This document shows, piece after piece, positions 8,808 to 17,807 of a stretch of DNA of 64,000 nucleotides. Source of the stretch: Moanibacter sp964542645 (GTDB taxonomy: Bacteria > Verrucomicrobiota > Verrucomicrobiia > Opitutales > UBA2987); assembly GCA_964542645.1 (NCBI GenBank), contig CAZIUG010000003.1, positions 222,529-286,528 on the forward strand, in the 5' to 3' direction. The translations under genes were made by a program, and so were the position numbers. The notes beneath the pieces were generated by a model. That model was given only the letters and a program-made list of their open reading frames with translations, did not search any database and had not been told where the DNA came from. The stretch's first letter is position 1. Every line of letters begins with the position of its first letter.

Positions 8808-9284
8808 ATGTCTAAACGATTCAAAGCCATCGCTGCTATGTCCCTCAATCGGGTTATAGGTAAAGATAACGATATCCCCTGGCGAATCCCAGAAGATTGG
8901 AAATGGGTTAAACAAAAAACCAGTGGGCATATTATCGTTATGGGACGTAGAACTTTCGAATCTCTTGGCAGAAGGCCTCTTCCCAATCGCGAAAATATTG
9001 TCCTCAGCCGCACGCTTTCTGAAACCGAAGGTTTCCAAGTAATCCGTGCTCTCTCAGAGCTCAACGACTTCAAAACAGATAAGGAAATCTGGATATTTGG
9101 TGGTGCTGAGATCTATCGGAGTGCCCTGCCTAAAGTCGACGAACTTTTTCTTACTGTTGTAAACCGCGTCGTGAACGGTGATGTGTTCTTTCCAGAATTC
9201 GAAGAGGAGTTTGACTTTGAAGGTTTTGTAAGGACAGAGCCGGGGTTTCGGATTAAGCATTACCGAAGGAGGACCCTACCTTAG
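8808..9284 (+). CDS. folA: Dihydrofolate reductase
   Basis: A roughly 158-residue DHFR that regenerates tetrahydrofolate after thyA. The frame is open from TTG at 8790, with ATGs at 8796 and 8808. I chose 8808 because the family normally starts a few residues before the first strand, here FKAIAAMSLNRVIG. Visible motifs: NDIPWRIPEDWKWVK containing the catalytic Asp, MGRRTFESLGRRPLPNR with the NADPH and folate contacts, and IWIFGGAEIYRSALP. Directly downstream of thyA, a common functional pairing. After the stop, 9285-9563 holds no supported gene. Confidence 0.93.
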   Translation: MSKRFKAIAAMSLNRVIGKDNDIPWRIPEDWKWVKQKTSGHIIVMGRRTFESLGRRPLPNRENIVLSRTLSETEGFQVIRALSELNDFKTDKEIWIFGGAEIYRSALPKVDELFLTVVNRVVNGDVFFPEFEEEFDFEGFVRTEPGFRIKHYRRRTLP

Positions 9285-9563
9285 CCCGAAACTTTCAATG
9301 TCCGATTAAGTTAGGAGTCCTCAACAATCATCGGAATCGATGCAGAATATCATCCTTATGTGGGTAGCGCAGTGACATATTCAGTCAGCAAAACAGGAAG
9401 CACTAGAAAATATCATTTAATTGCTAATCAAACTCTGAGTCTAAACTTAAAGGTACCTTTAGTCTGTGGTACCATTGCGACATTCAAGTAGCCTCTATTC
9501 TGTCGCGTCAGCTAGGGGCTCTGCACCATCGAGGCTTTCCCCCTGTGTTGTTACACTGGAAAG

Positions 9564-9782
9564 TTAGCTGACGGATTGGTTCCAATCGCCTTTTGTCTCT
9601 GGCATTTTCCCGGACTTTTTTCTCTCCTCTACTTCAGAATCAGTAGATCCTTCTCTGCACCCTTCGCAATTGGCCAAGCCCCCACAGCTCCCCTTGATGC
9701 ATCGATTTCCGAGTATCACACCGATCGACATTCCTAGGAGCGCCAATCCAAATACAAAAAGTGTTATAAGAAAAAGTTTCAT
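9564..9782 (-). CDS. nqrM: NqrM, (Na+)-NQR maturation protein
   Basis: A 72-residue protein with one N-terminal membrane helix (about 2-25) and the cysteine cluster NRCIKGSCGGLANCEGC, Cys28, 33, 39 and 42. This is the signature of NqrM (DUF539), which is needed to mature the NqrD/NqrE iron centre, probably by delivering iron. It is the last gene of the minus-strand nqr neighbourhood, about 210 bases downstream of apbE. The hydrophilic tail after residue 43 is charged and probably variable. Confidence 0.88.
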   Translation of the reverse strand: MKLFLITLFVFGLALLGMSIGVILGNRCIKGSCGGLANCEGCREGSTDSEVEERKKSGKMPETKGDWNQSVS

Positions 9783-9993
9783 CTTCTAGAATAGAAGGTA
9801 ATATCCTTTCCTATCAATTCGTCAATTCTTAGCCTCTTTTATTAAGGAGTTTGGAGAAACGGTGTGTAGCAGGGTTCATTAGGATATTCGTGGTGATACA
9901 TTGACCGAGCGATAGTGATGGAAACTATGATGATCAGGTAATATCTTAAGAGTATAATTCTTTGCAAACAGGACTACCTAAGAAAGTCCTTCG

Positions 9994-11052
9994 TTACTCT
10001 TTCTTAATCAAATTTCGAAATCCGACTGTCATCTTCTCCTCGAACCCATCCTCTGTTTTAATGACAAAAAGGGCTGCAAGATTTTTTTGATTCGCCAAAG
10101 CATATCCCTCAACCGTTCCCAGAATTAGGAGTGCAGTGGCCCATCCGTCAGCATCCATGCAGGAAGTATCTACCACTGTGACAGAGGCCAACCGGTGAGA
10201 GATAGGTCGCCCTGTCCTGGGATCGATTTCGTGGGAGTAACGTACCTTATCAACCTCAAAATAGTTCCGATAGTCCCCCGATGTGGCTATCGCGGTATTG
10301 TCGAGTTCCACGACTTTCTGAATCTGCTGACTTGTTGCCACTGGACTTTCGATTCCGATCCGCCAGACGGAATTACTTCCGCTTTTGGTACCTTTAGCCC
10401 TCATCTCTCCACCAATGTCTACTAGGAATGCGGTGGTTCCCAAAGAATTAAGCATTACACTCAACCGATCCACAGCGAAGCCCTTTGCAATAGCAGATAG
10501 ATCGACATGAAGGTTCGAAAGGCTTTTCTTCAGCGCAGGCGGCGAGAGCCTCACCTTCAGATGGTCAGATCCAATTGTAGTCATTTTTGCCGCGATTTCT
10601 CTGTCAGTCGGTAAATCGTCTCTCCGACCCAATGGGCCAAATCCCCACAAATTGACCAGTGGACCTATCGTGATATCAAATGCCCCACTTGACAAATTGT
10701 AAATATCTATGCCTCTTGAAATCACCTTTGCTGTATCCTCAGAAACTGAGAACCAATCGATTGATTCACTCGAATTGAAAAGTGAGAGCTCAGAATCCGA
10801 AAGGTAAGTTGACATCTGTTGATTGACTTCATCCAGGATCGACTCGACTTTAACCTTGAGTTCCTGTGCGTTGTACTTCAGGGGAAGAGTGGACACCGAT
10901 ACGCGATAGTAAGTTCCCATCGTTGCCCCGGTGATGACCATAGGAACCTCCTCTCCTTCCATCTGATCTACCACCGAGCAACCAGGGAATGCGGTAGATA
11001 AACAAAGAAAAAGCGCGAGACTAAAAGACAACTTACTACTTCTTATAATCAT
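9994..11052 (-). CDS. apbE: FAD:protein FMN transferase (ApbE), lipoprotein
   Basis: A 352-residue periplasmic flavin transferase that attaches FMN to threonines of NqrB and NqrC. The N-terminal signal ends at FPGC, so Cys25 is probably lipidated. Family motifs: GATMGTYYRVSVS near 42, LHVDLSAIAKGFAVDRL and FLVDIGGEMRAKG in the centre, HEIDPRTGRPISHRL, and the Mg-binding DADGWATALLILG near 300. Its placement 326 bases downstream of nqrF and upstream of nqrM matches its role in assembling the pump. Confidence 0.94.
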   Translation of the reverse strand: MIIRSSKLSFSLALFLCLSTAFPGCSVVDQMEGEEVPMVITGATMGTYYRVSVSTLPLKYNAQELKVKVESILDEVNQQMSTYLSDSELSLFNSSESIDWFSVSEDTAKVISRGIDIYNLSSGAFDITIGPLVNLWGFGPLGRRDDLPTDREIAAKMTTIGSDHLKVRLSPPALKKSLSNLHVDLSAIAKGFAVDRLSVMLNSLGTTAFLVDIGGEMRAKGTKSGSNSVWRIGIESPVATSQQIQKVVELDNTAIATSGDYRNYFEVDKVRYSHEIDPRTGRPISHRLASVTVVDTSCMDADGWATALLILGTVEGYALANQKNLAALFVIKTEDGFEEKMTVGFRNLIKKE

Positions 11053-11378
11053 GCCCTAATCCGTTTTTCTGCGCAACTGAATGGGATAACTACTGAAAAG
11101 TCCCACAATAGTAAACAGGATGTATTGTAAGAAAGTAGTTAGTTTCTGCTAGCCCGAATCTGAGAAATTCTTTAGCTCAGATGAAGTCTGAGAATTTCAG
11201 TCGAAGACTGAGGAACTGAAGACTAGTAGCTAGGGTTCTTTGAGCAAGTAATTCCTACTTCAAATTGAATCGAAGGGGTTTCCCCGGATCATCCTATTTT
11301 CTAGAGGAATCTGTTAAGACTTCTACGGGCAGACGCCGTTGCGATTAAAAGAGTCAAAAGCCTCTTGCCGACAAGCTC
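11053..11378. other. Intergenic region nqrF-apbE with clustered small inverted repeats
   Basis: No coding sequence is apparent. Around 11159-11211 the element TCTGAG and its complement CTCAGA alternate: TCTGAG at 11159, CTCAGA at 11176-11181, TCTGAG at 11187-11192. A further perfect hairpin follows, TCAGTC-GAA-GACTGA at 11197-11211. Competing stems could form in either strand. It may mark a processing or attenuation site between nqrF and apbE, or a short decayed repeat. Confidence 0.4.
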
Positions 11379-12611
11379 CTAGCTTCCGAAATCGTCAAAT
11401 AGGATATTCTCATCTTCGATACCCAAATCATGAAGGAGATTGAGACAGGCGCTAAGCATGGGCGGTGGTCCGCATATATAGTATTCACAGTCTTCTGGAG
11501 CAGAATGATCTTTCAGATAGTTGTCATAAAGGACCTGGTGAATAAAACCAACGTGGCTCTTCCAGTTGTCCTCAGGGAGCGGTTCTGAGAGGGCAGCGTG
11601 CCAGGTGAAATTCTCGTTTTCCTTCGCCAAAGTATTGAAGTCATCCTCATAGAACATCTCCCTAAGACTCCTAGCGCCATACCAGAATGTCATTTTCCGA
11701 TTGGTGTGAATTCTTCTGAGCTGATCGAAGATGTGCGAACGCATTGGCGCCATTCCGGCACCACCACCGATAAAGATCATTTCGGCATTCGTATCCTTAG
11801 CAAAAAATTCGCCAAAGGGTCCTGAGATTGTGACCTCATCGCCTTCCTTCAAACTGTAAGTATAAGATGACATTACTCCCGGAGGTACTCCTTCAGGTCC
11901 GCGAGGTGGAGGAGTTGCTATCCGGATGTTCAACATGATGATACCCTTTTCGTCTGGGTAGTTAGCCATCGAATAGGCCCGCTGGGGACCTCCTTCCTTA
12001 ACCACAGACTTATATCGCCAAATATTAAATTTATCCCAATCCGGCCTGTATTCTTCCGCAATGTTGTAGTCTTTATAGTCTACTTCATAGGGAGGGCATT
12101 CAATTTGGATAAATCCACCTGCCCGAAAGTCTACATTGTCTCCTTCGGGCAACTCGAGAACTAGCTCACGAATGAAGGTGGCGACATCTTCATTAGAGCG
12201 CACCTTGCACTTCCATTTTTTGACCTCAAATACTTCCGCAGGAACATCTATTTTCATATCCTGCTTCACTGCCACTTGGCAAGAGAGACGCATCCCGTCC
12301 CGTGCTTCCCGTTTGTTAATGTGTGACAGTTCTGTTGACAGGATGTCGCCACCGCCCTCGTGCACATGAACCTTACACTGGGCGCAGGTGCCTCCACCGC
12401 CACAAGCTGAAGAAACAAAGACTCTGTTGTCAGCAAGGACATTAAGGAGCTTCCCTCCCACGGGAGCCGATATTGCTTTCTCAGGATCGTTGTTGATCAG
12501 AATGTTAACGCTACCAGACGGTACCAGACGCGCCTTAGCGATTAGAATAACTACTACCAAGGCAACAACCACGGCGGTAAACATTGTCACTCCTAAGAGA
12601 ATTTCCTGCAT
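11379..12611 (-). CDS. nqrF: Na+-NQR subunit F (NADH dehydrogenase component)
   Basis: A 410-residue subunit that oxidises NADH. One N-terminal membrane helix (about 4-26) is followed by a [2Fe-2S] ferredoxin domain with Cys70, Cys76, Cys79 and Cys111 (SSACGGGGTCAQC then RLSCQ). The flavin domain carries RAYSMANYP for FAD binding and the NADH domain carries FIGGGAGMAPMRSHIF and YYICGPPPM. Length and cysteine positions match the well-studied Vibrio protein. It is the last subunit gene of the nqrA-F operon, 123 bases after nqrE. Confidence 0.97.
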   Translation of the reverse strand: MQEILLGVTMFTAVVVALVVVILIAKARLVPSGSVNILINNDPEKAISAPVGGKLLNVLADNRVFVSSACGGGGTCAQCKVHVHEGGGDILSTELSHINKREARDGMRLSCQVAVKQDMKIDVPAEVFEVKKWKCKVRSNEDVATFIRELVLELPEGDNVDFRAGGFIQIECPPYEVDYKDYNIAEEYRPDWDKFNIWRYKSVVKEGGPQRAYSMANYPDEKGIIMLNIRIATPPPRGPEGVPPGVMSSYTYSLKEGDEVTISGPFGEFFAKDTNAEMIFIGGGAGMAPMRSHIFDQLRRIHTNRKMTFWYGARSLREMFYEDDFNTLAKENENFTWHAALSEPLPEDNWKSHVGFIHQVLYDNYLKDHSAPEDCEYYICGPPPMLSACLNLLHDLGIEDENILFDDFGS

Positions 12612-12734
12612 CAGCTTTTGATTTAGTTACTAAACAGGTTTATCTAAATAGACTGGTCCCGATCGGTTGGATTGATCTCCATTTTGTAAGGCTCTCTTCC
12701 ACTAGTAATCAAAACTCCTTACTCTCTTTATCCG

Positions 12735-13346
12735 TTAGAGTTGAATCCCCGAAAACGCCATAAAAGCAAGCGACATTAGCCCGACTGTTATGAAAGTGAT
12801 TCCAAGTCCTCGCAGTCCAGGTGGGATATCGCTATATTTGAGTTTTTCTTGGATTCCTGCCAATGCGCCGATGGCAATTGCCCATCCGAATCCCGTTCCA
12901 AACCCAAAGACCACGCTCTCTCCCAAATTGTATTCTCGTTCGACCATAAAGAGGGAGCCACCGAGAATAGCACAGTTTACCGTAATCAAAGGCAAAAATA
13001 TCCCCAATGCATTGTAAAGCGCCGGAAAGAACTTATCGAGGGCCATCTCAAGGATCTGTATCATTGCCGCTATCACCCCAATGTAACAGATAAATCCGAG
13101 GAATGATAGATCGTATCCATAGATTCCTGCCCAGGCCAATGCATCTTCTTTCAGCAGATAAGTATAAATGACATTGTTGGTCGGAATTGTTATTGTCTGC
13201 ACCACAATGACTGCAAGCCCAAGCCCAAGCGCCGTATCCACTTTCTTCGAGACTGCGAGGAAAGTACACATCCCAAGAAAGAAGGCCAAAGCCATGTTTT
13301 CCACGAAAACCGCTGTAAAGAAAATGCTCAGATAATTTTCTACCAT
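12735..13346 (-). CDS. nqrE: Na+-NQR subunit E
   Basis: A 203-residue inner-membrane subunit with about six helices, homologous to RnfA. Cys27 (FLGMCTFLAVSKK) and Cys125 (TVNCAILGG) are the conserved pair that, with two cysteines of NqrD, hold the intramembrane iron-sulfur centre. Its ATG lies five bases after the stop of the small gene inserted between nqrD and nqrE; the bases TAGGA, overlapping that stop, may act as its ribosome-binding site. Confidence 0.96.
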   Translation of the reverse strand: MVENYLSIFFTAVFVENMALAFFLGMCTFLAVSKKVDTALGLGLAVIVVQTITIPTNNVIYTYLLKEDALAWAGIYGYDLSFLGFICYIGVIAAMIQILEMALDKFFPALYNALGIFLPLITVNCAILGGSLFMVEREYNLGESVVFGFGTGFGWAIAIGALAGIQEKLKYSDIPPGLRGLGITFITVGLMSLAFMAFSGIQL

Positions 13347-13351
13347 AGTTC

Positions 13352-13561
13352 CTAGCTCACATCGGTTTCATTTACGAAGCGCTGCTGGTTTATGTAGATG
13401 TCAGGCCTACCGTAGGGCTGACCACAGGGTGTCACCCTCTGCGGTCTACAAGTAATTCCTTGTTCGGGAGCGATATTCAGTGGCTGCCGCGAAGGAGCTA
13501 TTTTCTCAAGCCTCGACGTAGTTTCGGATGCGCGGAGACTTGTAGCTGTAGTCAGATTCAT
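13352..13561 (-). CDS. 69-residue protein of unknown function inserted between nqrD and nqrE
   Basis: An open frame that exactly fills the space between nqrD and nqrE. Its ATG is two bases after the nqrD stop and is preceded by GAGGAGA, which overlaps the end of nqrD; its stop is five bases before the nqrE ATG. The product is hydrophilic, without a membrane segment or signal, Thr/Ser-rich at the start, and has Cys38 and Cys46 (ITCRPQRVTPCGQPYG). I do not recognise it, and known nqr operons have nothing between these genes. The second half of the gene contains two adjacent imperfect palindromes, so an alternative is that an intergenic repeat insertion happens to be open. Confidence 0.55.
   Translation of the reverse strand: MNLTTATSLRASETTSRLEKIAPSRQPLNIAPEQGITCRPQRVTPCGQPYGRPDIYINQQRFVNETDVS
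13400..13446. repeat. Two adjacent imperfect palindromes inside the nqrD-nqrE spacer gene
   Basis: 13400-13422 is an 11-base-arm palindrome (GTCAGGCCTAC / GTAGGGCTGAC) with one mismatch and a one-base centre. It shares bases with a second hairpin at 13420-13446, GACCACAGGGT-GTC-ACCC followed by TCTGCGGTC, with a small bulge. Such paired GC-rich palindromes resemble REP-type elements. I found no second copy in this window. Confidence 0.5.
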
Positions 13562-13563
13562 AA

Positions 13564-14187
13564 TCAATTCTCCTCGATTTGCTCTGTCTTCCATCCTCGC
13601 AAAATCCAGATAAAAAATCCTATGATGAAAAAGGCACTTGGCGGCAAAAGCATCATCCCGTTGGACATATACCACCCTCCCTCATTCGAGAGTGGGAGAA
13701 TAACAAACCCATAGAGCCGACCCGAGCCGAAAAGCTCTCGGAAGATACCCACGACTATCAGGATCAATCCATAACCTAGACCGTTTCCTACCCCATCGAG
13801 AAAGCTTGCCCCAATTGACTCTTTCATTGCGAAAGCTTCGGCCCTACCCATTACTATGCAATTCGTGATAATGAGCCCAACAAAAATGGAGAGTTGCTTG
13901 CTGATATCGTAGGCGAAAGCCTTAAGGAATTGATCGACGATTATAACCAGGGAGGCGATGATTGTCATCTGGCAAATGATTCGGATACTGCTCGGGAGGT
14001 GCTTCCGGATTAGGCTTACACTGACGTTAGAGCCGGCCAAAACAAATACCACCGCGATAGCCATCACGAAAACAGTTTCAAGCTTTGACGTGACCGCCAA
14101 TGCGGAGCAGATCCCGAGAACCTGAAGCGCAATCGGGTTGTTGTTAAAAAGCGGATCCAGTAAGACTTTCTTGGGCTTATCAGCCAT
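13564..14187 (-). CDS. nqrD: Na+-NQR subunit D
   Basis: A 207-residue membrane subunit, RnfE-like, with about six helices. Cys27 (LGICSALAVTS) and Cys110 (ITNCIVMGRAEAF) are the conserved partners of the NqrE cysteines. The frame extends upstream to 14238, but ATG at 14187 gives the normal start, MADKPKKVLLDPLFNNNP, and an eight-base overlap with nqrC rather than a 59-base one. Its stop is followed after two bases by the ATG of the 69-residue gene. Confidence 0.95.
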   Translation of the reverse strand: MADKPKKVLLDPLFNNNPIALQVLGICSALAVTSKLETVFVMAIAVVFVLAGSNVSVSLIRKHLPSSIRIICQMTIIASLVIIVDQFLKAFAYDISKQLSIFVGLIITNCIVMGRAEAFAMKESIGASFLDGVGNGLGYGLILIVVGIFRELFGSGRLYGFVILPLSNEGGWYMSNGMMLLPPSAFFIIGFFIWILRGWKTEQIEEN

Positions 14188-14965
14188 GAGTAACCCTTTC
14201 ACTGATGCGCATTTTGGCAAGGAAGGGTCCGAACCCATCTTCTCCCAGCCAGAACTTTAGTAAGTCTCTCACCCCTCGTGCGGTGATTGTAGCGCCGGAT
14301 AAGCCATCGACTTGGAACTGAGCATTAGGGTTATTCGGATTTACCTTCCCTTTCAAAACGGTAATTCGCGTTTCCCATGCTTCATCGAAAGCTAGTTTTC
14401 CCTGCCATTGCGATTTCCAGAGCGGGTTGTCAACTTCTCCACCCAAACCTGGGGTCTCGCCATGTTCGTAGAATCCAAATCCTCTTATCGTTCTTAGGTC
14501 GGCATCGAGGGCAAGGAATCCATACATTGTGGACCAAAGTCCCTTGCCGTGGACGGGTATGATTAGCTGCTGTAACTGTCCCTCAGGATCTCGTTCCCAA
14601 TAGACCAAAGCTAGCTTTGAACGCCTCTTGATCCGTGCTAGATCTGCCTCCCTCTCAATTTGCACGCTAGAAGCTGGTCCTTTCGCCGCCTTTCGCTGAT
14701 CAAAGTTGTCTATTATAACTTTATTTGCAAATTCGCCTGTTTCTAAATTGACGACTCGGGCTTCAAATCTCCCAAAAAGCTCTTCAATCGATTTCCCCTC
14801 CTCAAGGAGCCCCGCGACTTCTAGAATATTTTTTTTCTTATCCAGAGCCTTGTTGATTTGTTGATTCGTTCTTAGAATCACCGATGCACTGGACACAATC
14901 ACCGAACAGGCGATTGAAAGAAGCGCTGCTACCAGGAGCGTTTTTTTGATTGTGTCGTTATGCAT
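14180..14965 (-). CDS. nqrC: Na+-NQR subunit C (covalent FMN)
   Basis: A 261-residue subunit with one N-terminal membrane helix (about 8-30) and a periplasmic FMN-binding domain. The flavinylation motif DGLSGATITARG spans 220-231, and Thr226 is the expected attachment site for FMN transferred by ApbE. GFYEHGETPGLGGEVDN is also typical of the RnfG/NqrC family. It overlaps nqrB by eight bases at its start and nqrD by eight bases at its end. Confidence 0.96.
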   Translation of the reverse strand: MHNDTIKKTLLVAALLSIACSVIVSSASVILRTNQQINKALDKKKNILEVAGLLEEGKSIEELFGRFEARVVNLETGEFANKVIIDNFDQRKAAKGPASSVQIEREADLARIKRRSKLALVYWERDPEGQLQQLIIPVHGKGLWSTMYGFLALDADLRTIRGFGFYEHGETPGLGGEVDNPLWKSQWQGKLAFDEAWETRITVLKGKVNPNNPNAQFQVDGLSGATITARGVRDLLKFWLGEDGFGPFLAKMRISERVTHG

Positions 14966-16166
14966 TCCTCAATGCTCGCCTCTTAATATGTGTCTTGATG
15001 ACTAGCTGGTCAATAATCGGAGCGAATACGTTGCCAAATAGGATAGCAAGCATCATTCCCTCTGCAAATGCCGGATTGATCACGCGAATCAGAATAACTA
15101 AAAACCCTATGAGGAATCCGTATATCCACTGTCCTAGTGAACTCATTGCTGCTGAAACCGGATCCGTCGCCATAAAAACTAGACCAAAGGCAAATCCTCC
15201 CACGACAAGATGCCAAACGGGACTCATCTGGAACATCGGATTAGTGTCACTTCCGACTAAGAAGAGTATGGACGATGTAAGCAAAGCGCTAATTAAGACC
15301 GCTGACATAATGCGCAGAGAACCAACTCCAGTGAGTATGAGCAGTCCCGCTCCAAGCAAACAGGCCAGAGTCGAAGTTTCACCCATAGAGCCTTGTATCT
15401 GACCAATGAAAGCTTGAGTCCAGGTCATCTGCTGGGTAAGCGGTTCCATTCCTTCCGCCGCTACCAGGCCCAGGGGTGTGGCTCCACTGAACCCATCTAC
15501 TGCTGTCCAGACAAAATCCCCACTCATCTGTGCCGGATAGGCAAAGAAGACAAAAGCCCTCGCTGTCAGTGCGGGATTCAGGAAATTCCTTCCCGTGCCA
15601 CCAAAGATTTCCTTTCCGACAACCACTCCAAATGTAATTCCCACTGCTACCTGCCAAAGTGGAATGGTCGGGGGTAACGTTAGTGGAAATAATGCGCCTG
15701 TTACGAGGAATCCTTCGTTCACTTCGTGTTTCCGAATTGAAGCAAAAAGGACTTCCCAAGCGACGCCGACAATGTTGCAAACCAGAAATATTGGAATAAA
15801 GTAAAGCGCGCCGTGGATAAGATTCGAAATAAAACTTTCCGCGGCATAGCCTAACCCCAAGGACTCTATCACAACTGCTCTCCAGCCCCCTGCTGACGTC
15901 ACCCCCATACTCGCCATTGCTGAATTCGCCTGGTGCCCGGTATTGTACATGGCCATGAACATACAGGGCACCAATGCAACGATTACGGTCACCATCATCC
16001 GCTTTAAATCCATTCCGTCTCGCACATGCGATGCCCCCTCTGTCACTTCCCCAGGAGTGTAAAAAAAGGTATCGATCGCCTCATAGATAGGGTAGAGCTT
16101 CTCCAGCTTTCCACCCTTATCAAACTGCGGATGTAAATTATCTAGTATGTTACGCAGAAACTTCAT
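14958..16166 (-). CDS. nqrB: Na+-NQR subunit B (covalent FMN, ion-translocating)
   Basis: A 402-residue integral membrane subunit, RnfD-like, with about ten helices. The motif VDGFSGATPLG spans 223-233, so Thr230 is the probable covalent FMN site. The N-terminal amphipathic region up to about residue 50, and the segment FGGTGRNFLNPALTARAF (188-205), are typical of the family. The gene is 79 bases downstream of nqrA and overlaps nqrC. Confidence 0.96.
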   Translation of the reverse strand: MKFLRNILDNLHPQFDKGGKLEKLYPIYEAIDTFFYTPGEVTEGASHVRDGMDLKRMMVTVIVALVPCMFMAMYNTGHQANSAMASMGVTSAGGWRAVVIESLGLGYAAESFISNLIHGALYFIPIFLVCNIVGVAWEVLFASIRKHEVNEGFLVTGALFPLTLPPTIPLWQVAVGITFGVVVGKEIFGGTGRNFLNPALTARAFVFFAYPAQMSGDFVWTAVDGFSGATPLGLVAAEGMEPLTQQMTWTQAFIGQIQGSMGETSTLACLLGAGLLILTGVGSLRIMSAVLISALLTSSILFLVGSDTNPMFQMSPVWHLVVGGFAFGLVFMATDPVSAAMSSLGQWIYGFLIGFLVILIRVINPAFAEGMMLAILFGNVFAPIIDQLVIKTHIKRRALRNA

Positions 16167-16245
16167 GCTCGGCGAAACTTGCTTTATCTATTCCCATTTA
16201 TCAATTTATTCCCATTTATGTTAACCTGCGACTAACATATTTCTC

Positions 16246-17592
16246 TTATCCCTCCAACTCAATCCTTGTCAGATTGTCCCTCAAAATCGGTCCATATTCT
16301 GTTTTTCCGGGACAGACAAATGTACATAAAGACAGATCTTCCTCCTCTAGCTCCAGGCAGCCGAGGGCTTGGGCCATGTCGGTGTCGCCTACAATTAATG
16401 CCCTCAAAAGAAATGTGGATTTTATATCCAGAGGCATCACTTTTTCGTACATACCGATCGGCACCATAGTACGCTTACTTCCTTCGGTTGAGGTCGTGAA
16501 GGGGAAGAGCTTTCCTTTCAAGAGTGCTGAAATGAAGGTAGGCTTCACAGAAAACTTGTCGAAACCGGGACTCTGCCAGCCTAGGAATACCCGTTCTCGG
16601 CCTTCTCGGAGTGCGGATACCTGAAGGTGATAGCGGCCGAGAAATGCAAATGGGCCCTCAGCCTTTCGGCCGGATAGAACCGAACCAGATATAATCCGGT
16701 TCTGGCCATTTTTGAGTTCGGCCAATGTCAAATTATCAGTGCTGGCTCCTAGCCGTGTCTTTATAATGCGAGGTCTTTCAACAACTGGACCCGCCAGAGA
16801 AATTATCCTCTCTACATTGAGTTTCCCAGTGGTGAACAGTGCGCCGATCGCGAGCACGTCCTGGTAGTTAAGAAACCAGTTCGTTTTATTCGCACTCACC
16901 GGATCGAGGAAGTGCATATGTGTTCCCGTCAATCCGGCGGGATGAGGGCCATGGAATTCATGGACATTGATGTCAGCTAGATCGTTTTCGATGAAAGGCA
17001 TCCCTGCCCCATGGCAGAGATAGGTATTTCCTTCCGTAAGTTTCGAGACTACCTTGAGGCCGATTGAAAAATCGCCTTCCCGTCCTCGTATGACCACCGC
17101 CGGATCGACCGCGAGGGGATTCGAGTCCATAGCGTTGACAAAGATAGAATTTGGCTGGGTTTTAGGCGATGGAACCTTGCTATAAGGACGGGTTCGTAGC
17201 GCTGTCCAAAGTCCCGAATCAATCAGGTTCTCTTTTACCTGCTCCAATGGCAGATCGGGAATCTGATCATCTGAATAGGACGCAAAAGACTCCGCCTCCT
17301 CTCCAGTAATGTTGATTACTACAGACTGTAGCATTCGCTGCGCTCCCCGGTTGATAGCGACTACTTCGCCATTAGCTGGGGAGGTATACTTTACCCCGGG
17401 TGTTTTCTTATCGGTGAAAATTACCTGGCCAATTTTCACCGAATCTCCCACCGCGACTTGCATAGTCGGCTTCAAACCGATGGAATCCGTCCCGAGAAGG
17501 GCAACTGAACCAACAACTTTAGACTCGATTACGGTTTTATCAGGGTCTCCTGTTATAGGAAGATCCAATCCCTTTTTGATTTGGTGTAACAT
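16246..17592 (-). CDS. nqrA: Na+-NQR subunit A
   Basis: A 448-residue peripheral subunit associated with quinone reduction, RnfC-related but without iron-sulfur cysteines, and the normal length. It begins MLHQIKKGLDLPITGDP, the standard NqrA opening. Later motifs include FHGPHPAGLTGTHMHFLDP near 222-240 and the C-terminal LSLCTFVCPGKTEYGPILR. First gene of the nqr operon; no strong Shine-Dalgarno or promoter was identified in the 215 bases between it and the tRNA gene. Confidence 0.96.
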   Translation of the reverse strand: MLHQIKKGLDLPITGDPDKTVIESKVVGSVALLGTDSIGLKPTMQVAVGDSVKIGQVIFTDKKTPGVKYTSPANGEVVAINRGAQRMLQSVVINITGEEAESFASYSDDQIPDLPLEQVKENLIDSGLWTALRTRPYSKVPSPKTQPNSIFVNAMDSNPLAVDPAVVIRGREGDFSIGLKVVSKLTEGNTYLCHGAGMPFIENDLADINVHEFHGPHPAGLTGTHMHFLDPVSANKTNWFLNYQDVLAIGALFTTGKLNVERIISLAGPVVERPRIIKTRLGASTDNLTLAELKNGQNRIISGSVLSGRKAEGPFAFLGRYHLQVSALREGRERVFLGWQSPGFDKFSVKPTFISALLKGKLFPFTTSTEGSKRTMVPIGMYEKVMPLDIKSTFLLRALIVGDTDMAQALGCLELEEEDLSLCTFVCPGKTEYGPILRDNLTRIELEG

Positions 17593-17807
17593 GGAAACTC
17601 TTACAAGAGGGATTTTAGGCTGATTCTACAAGGAATTCCTTTGAGCCCCAATTTTATCCGTAAACAACTCTTTTTTCTGAATGAGAGGATGTTCCCAGCC
17701 CAATATTCACAGAAAGTTGGATCGGTTAGGAATCGGGGCCCGTTAGACTGCGTTTTTTCTCGTGTCACTCGGTTATCTCAATTGAAATTGACTCCGTACC
17801 AAAACCT

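Noticed and set aside
9448..9461. Fourteen-base perfect palindrome TAAAGGTACCTTTA between folA and nqrM
   Set aside because: A few palindromes of this size are expected by chance in 64 kb and nothing nearby supports a regulatory site.
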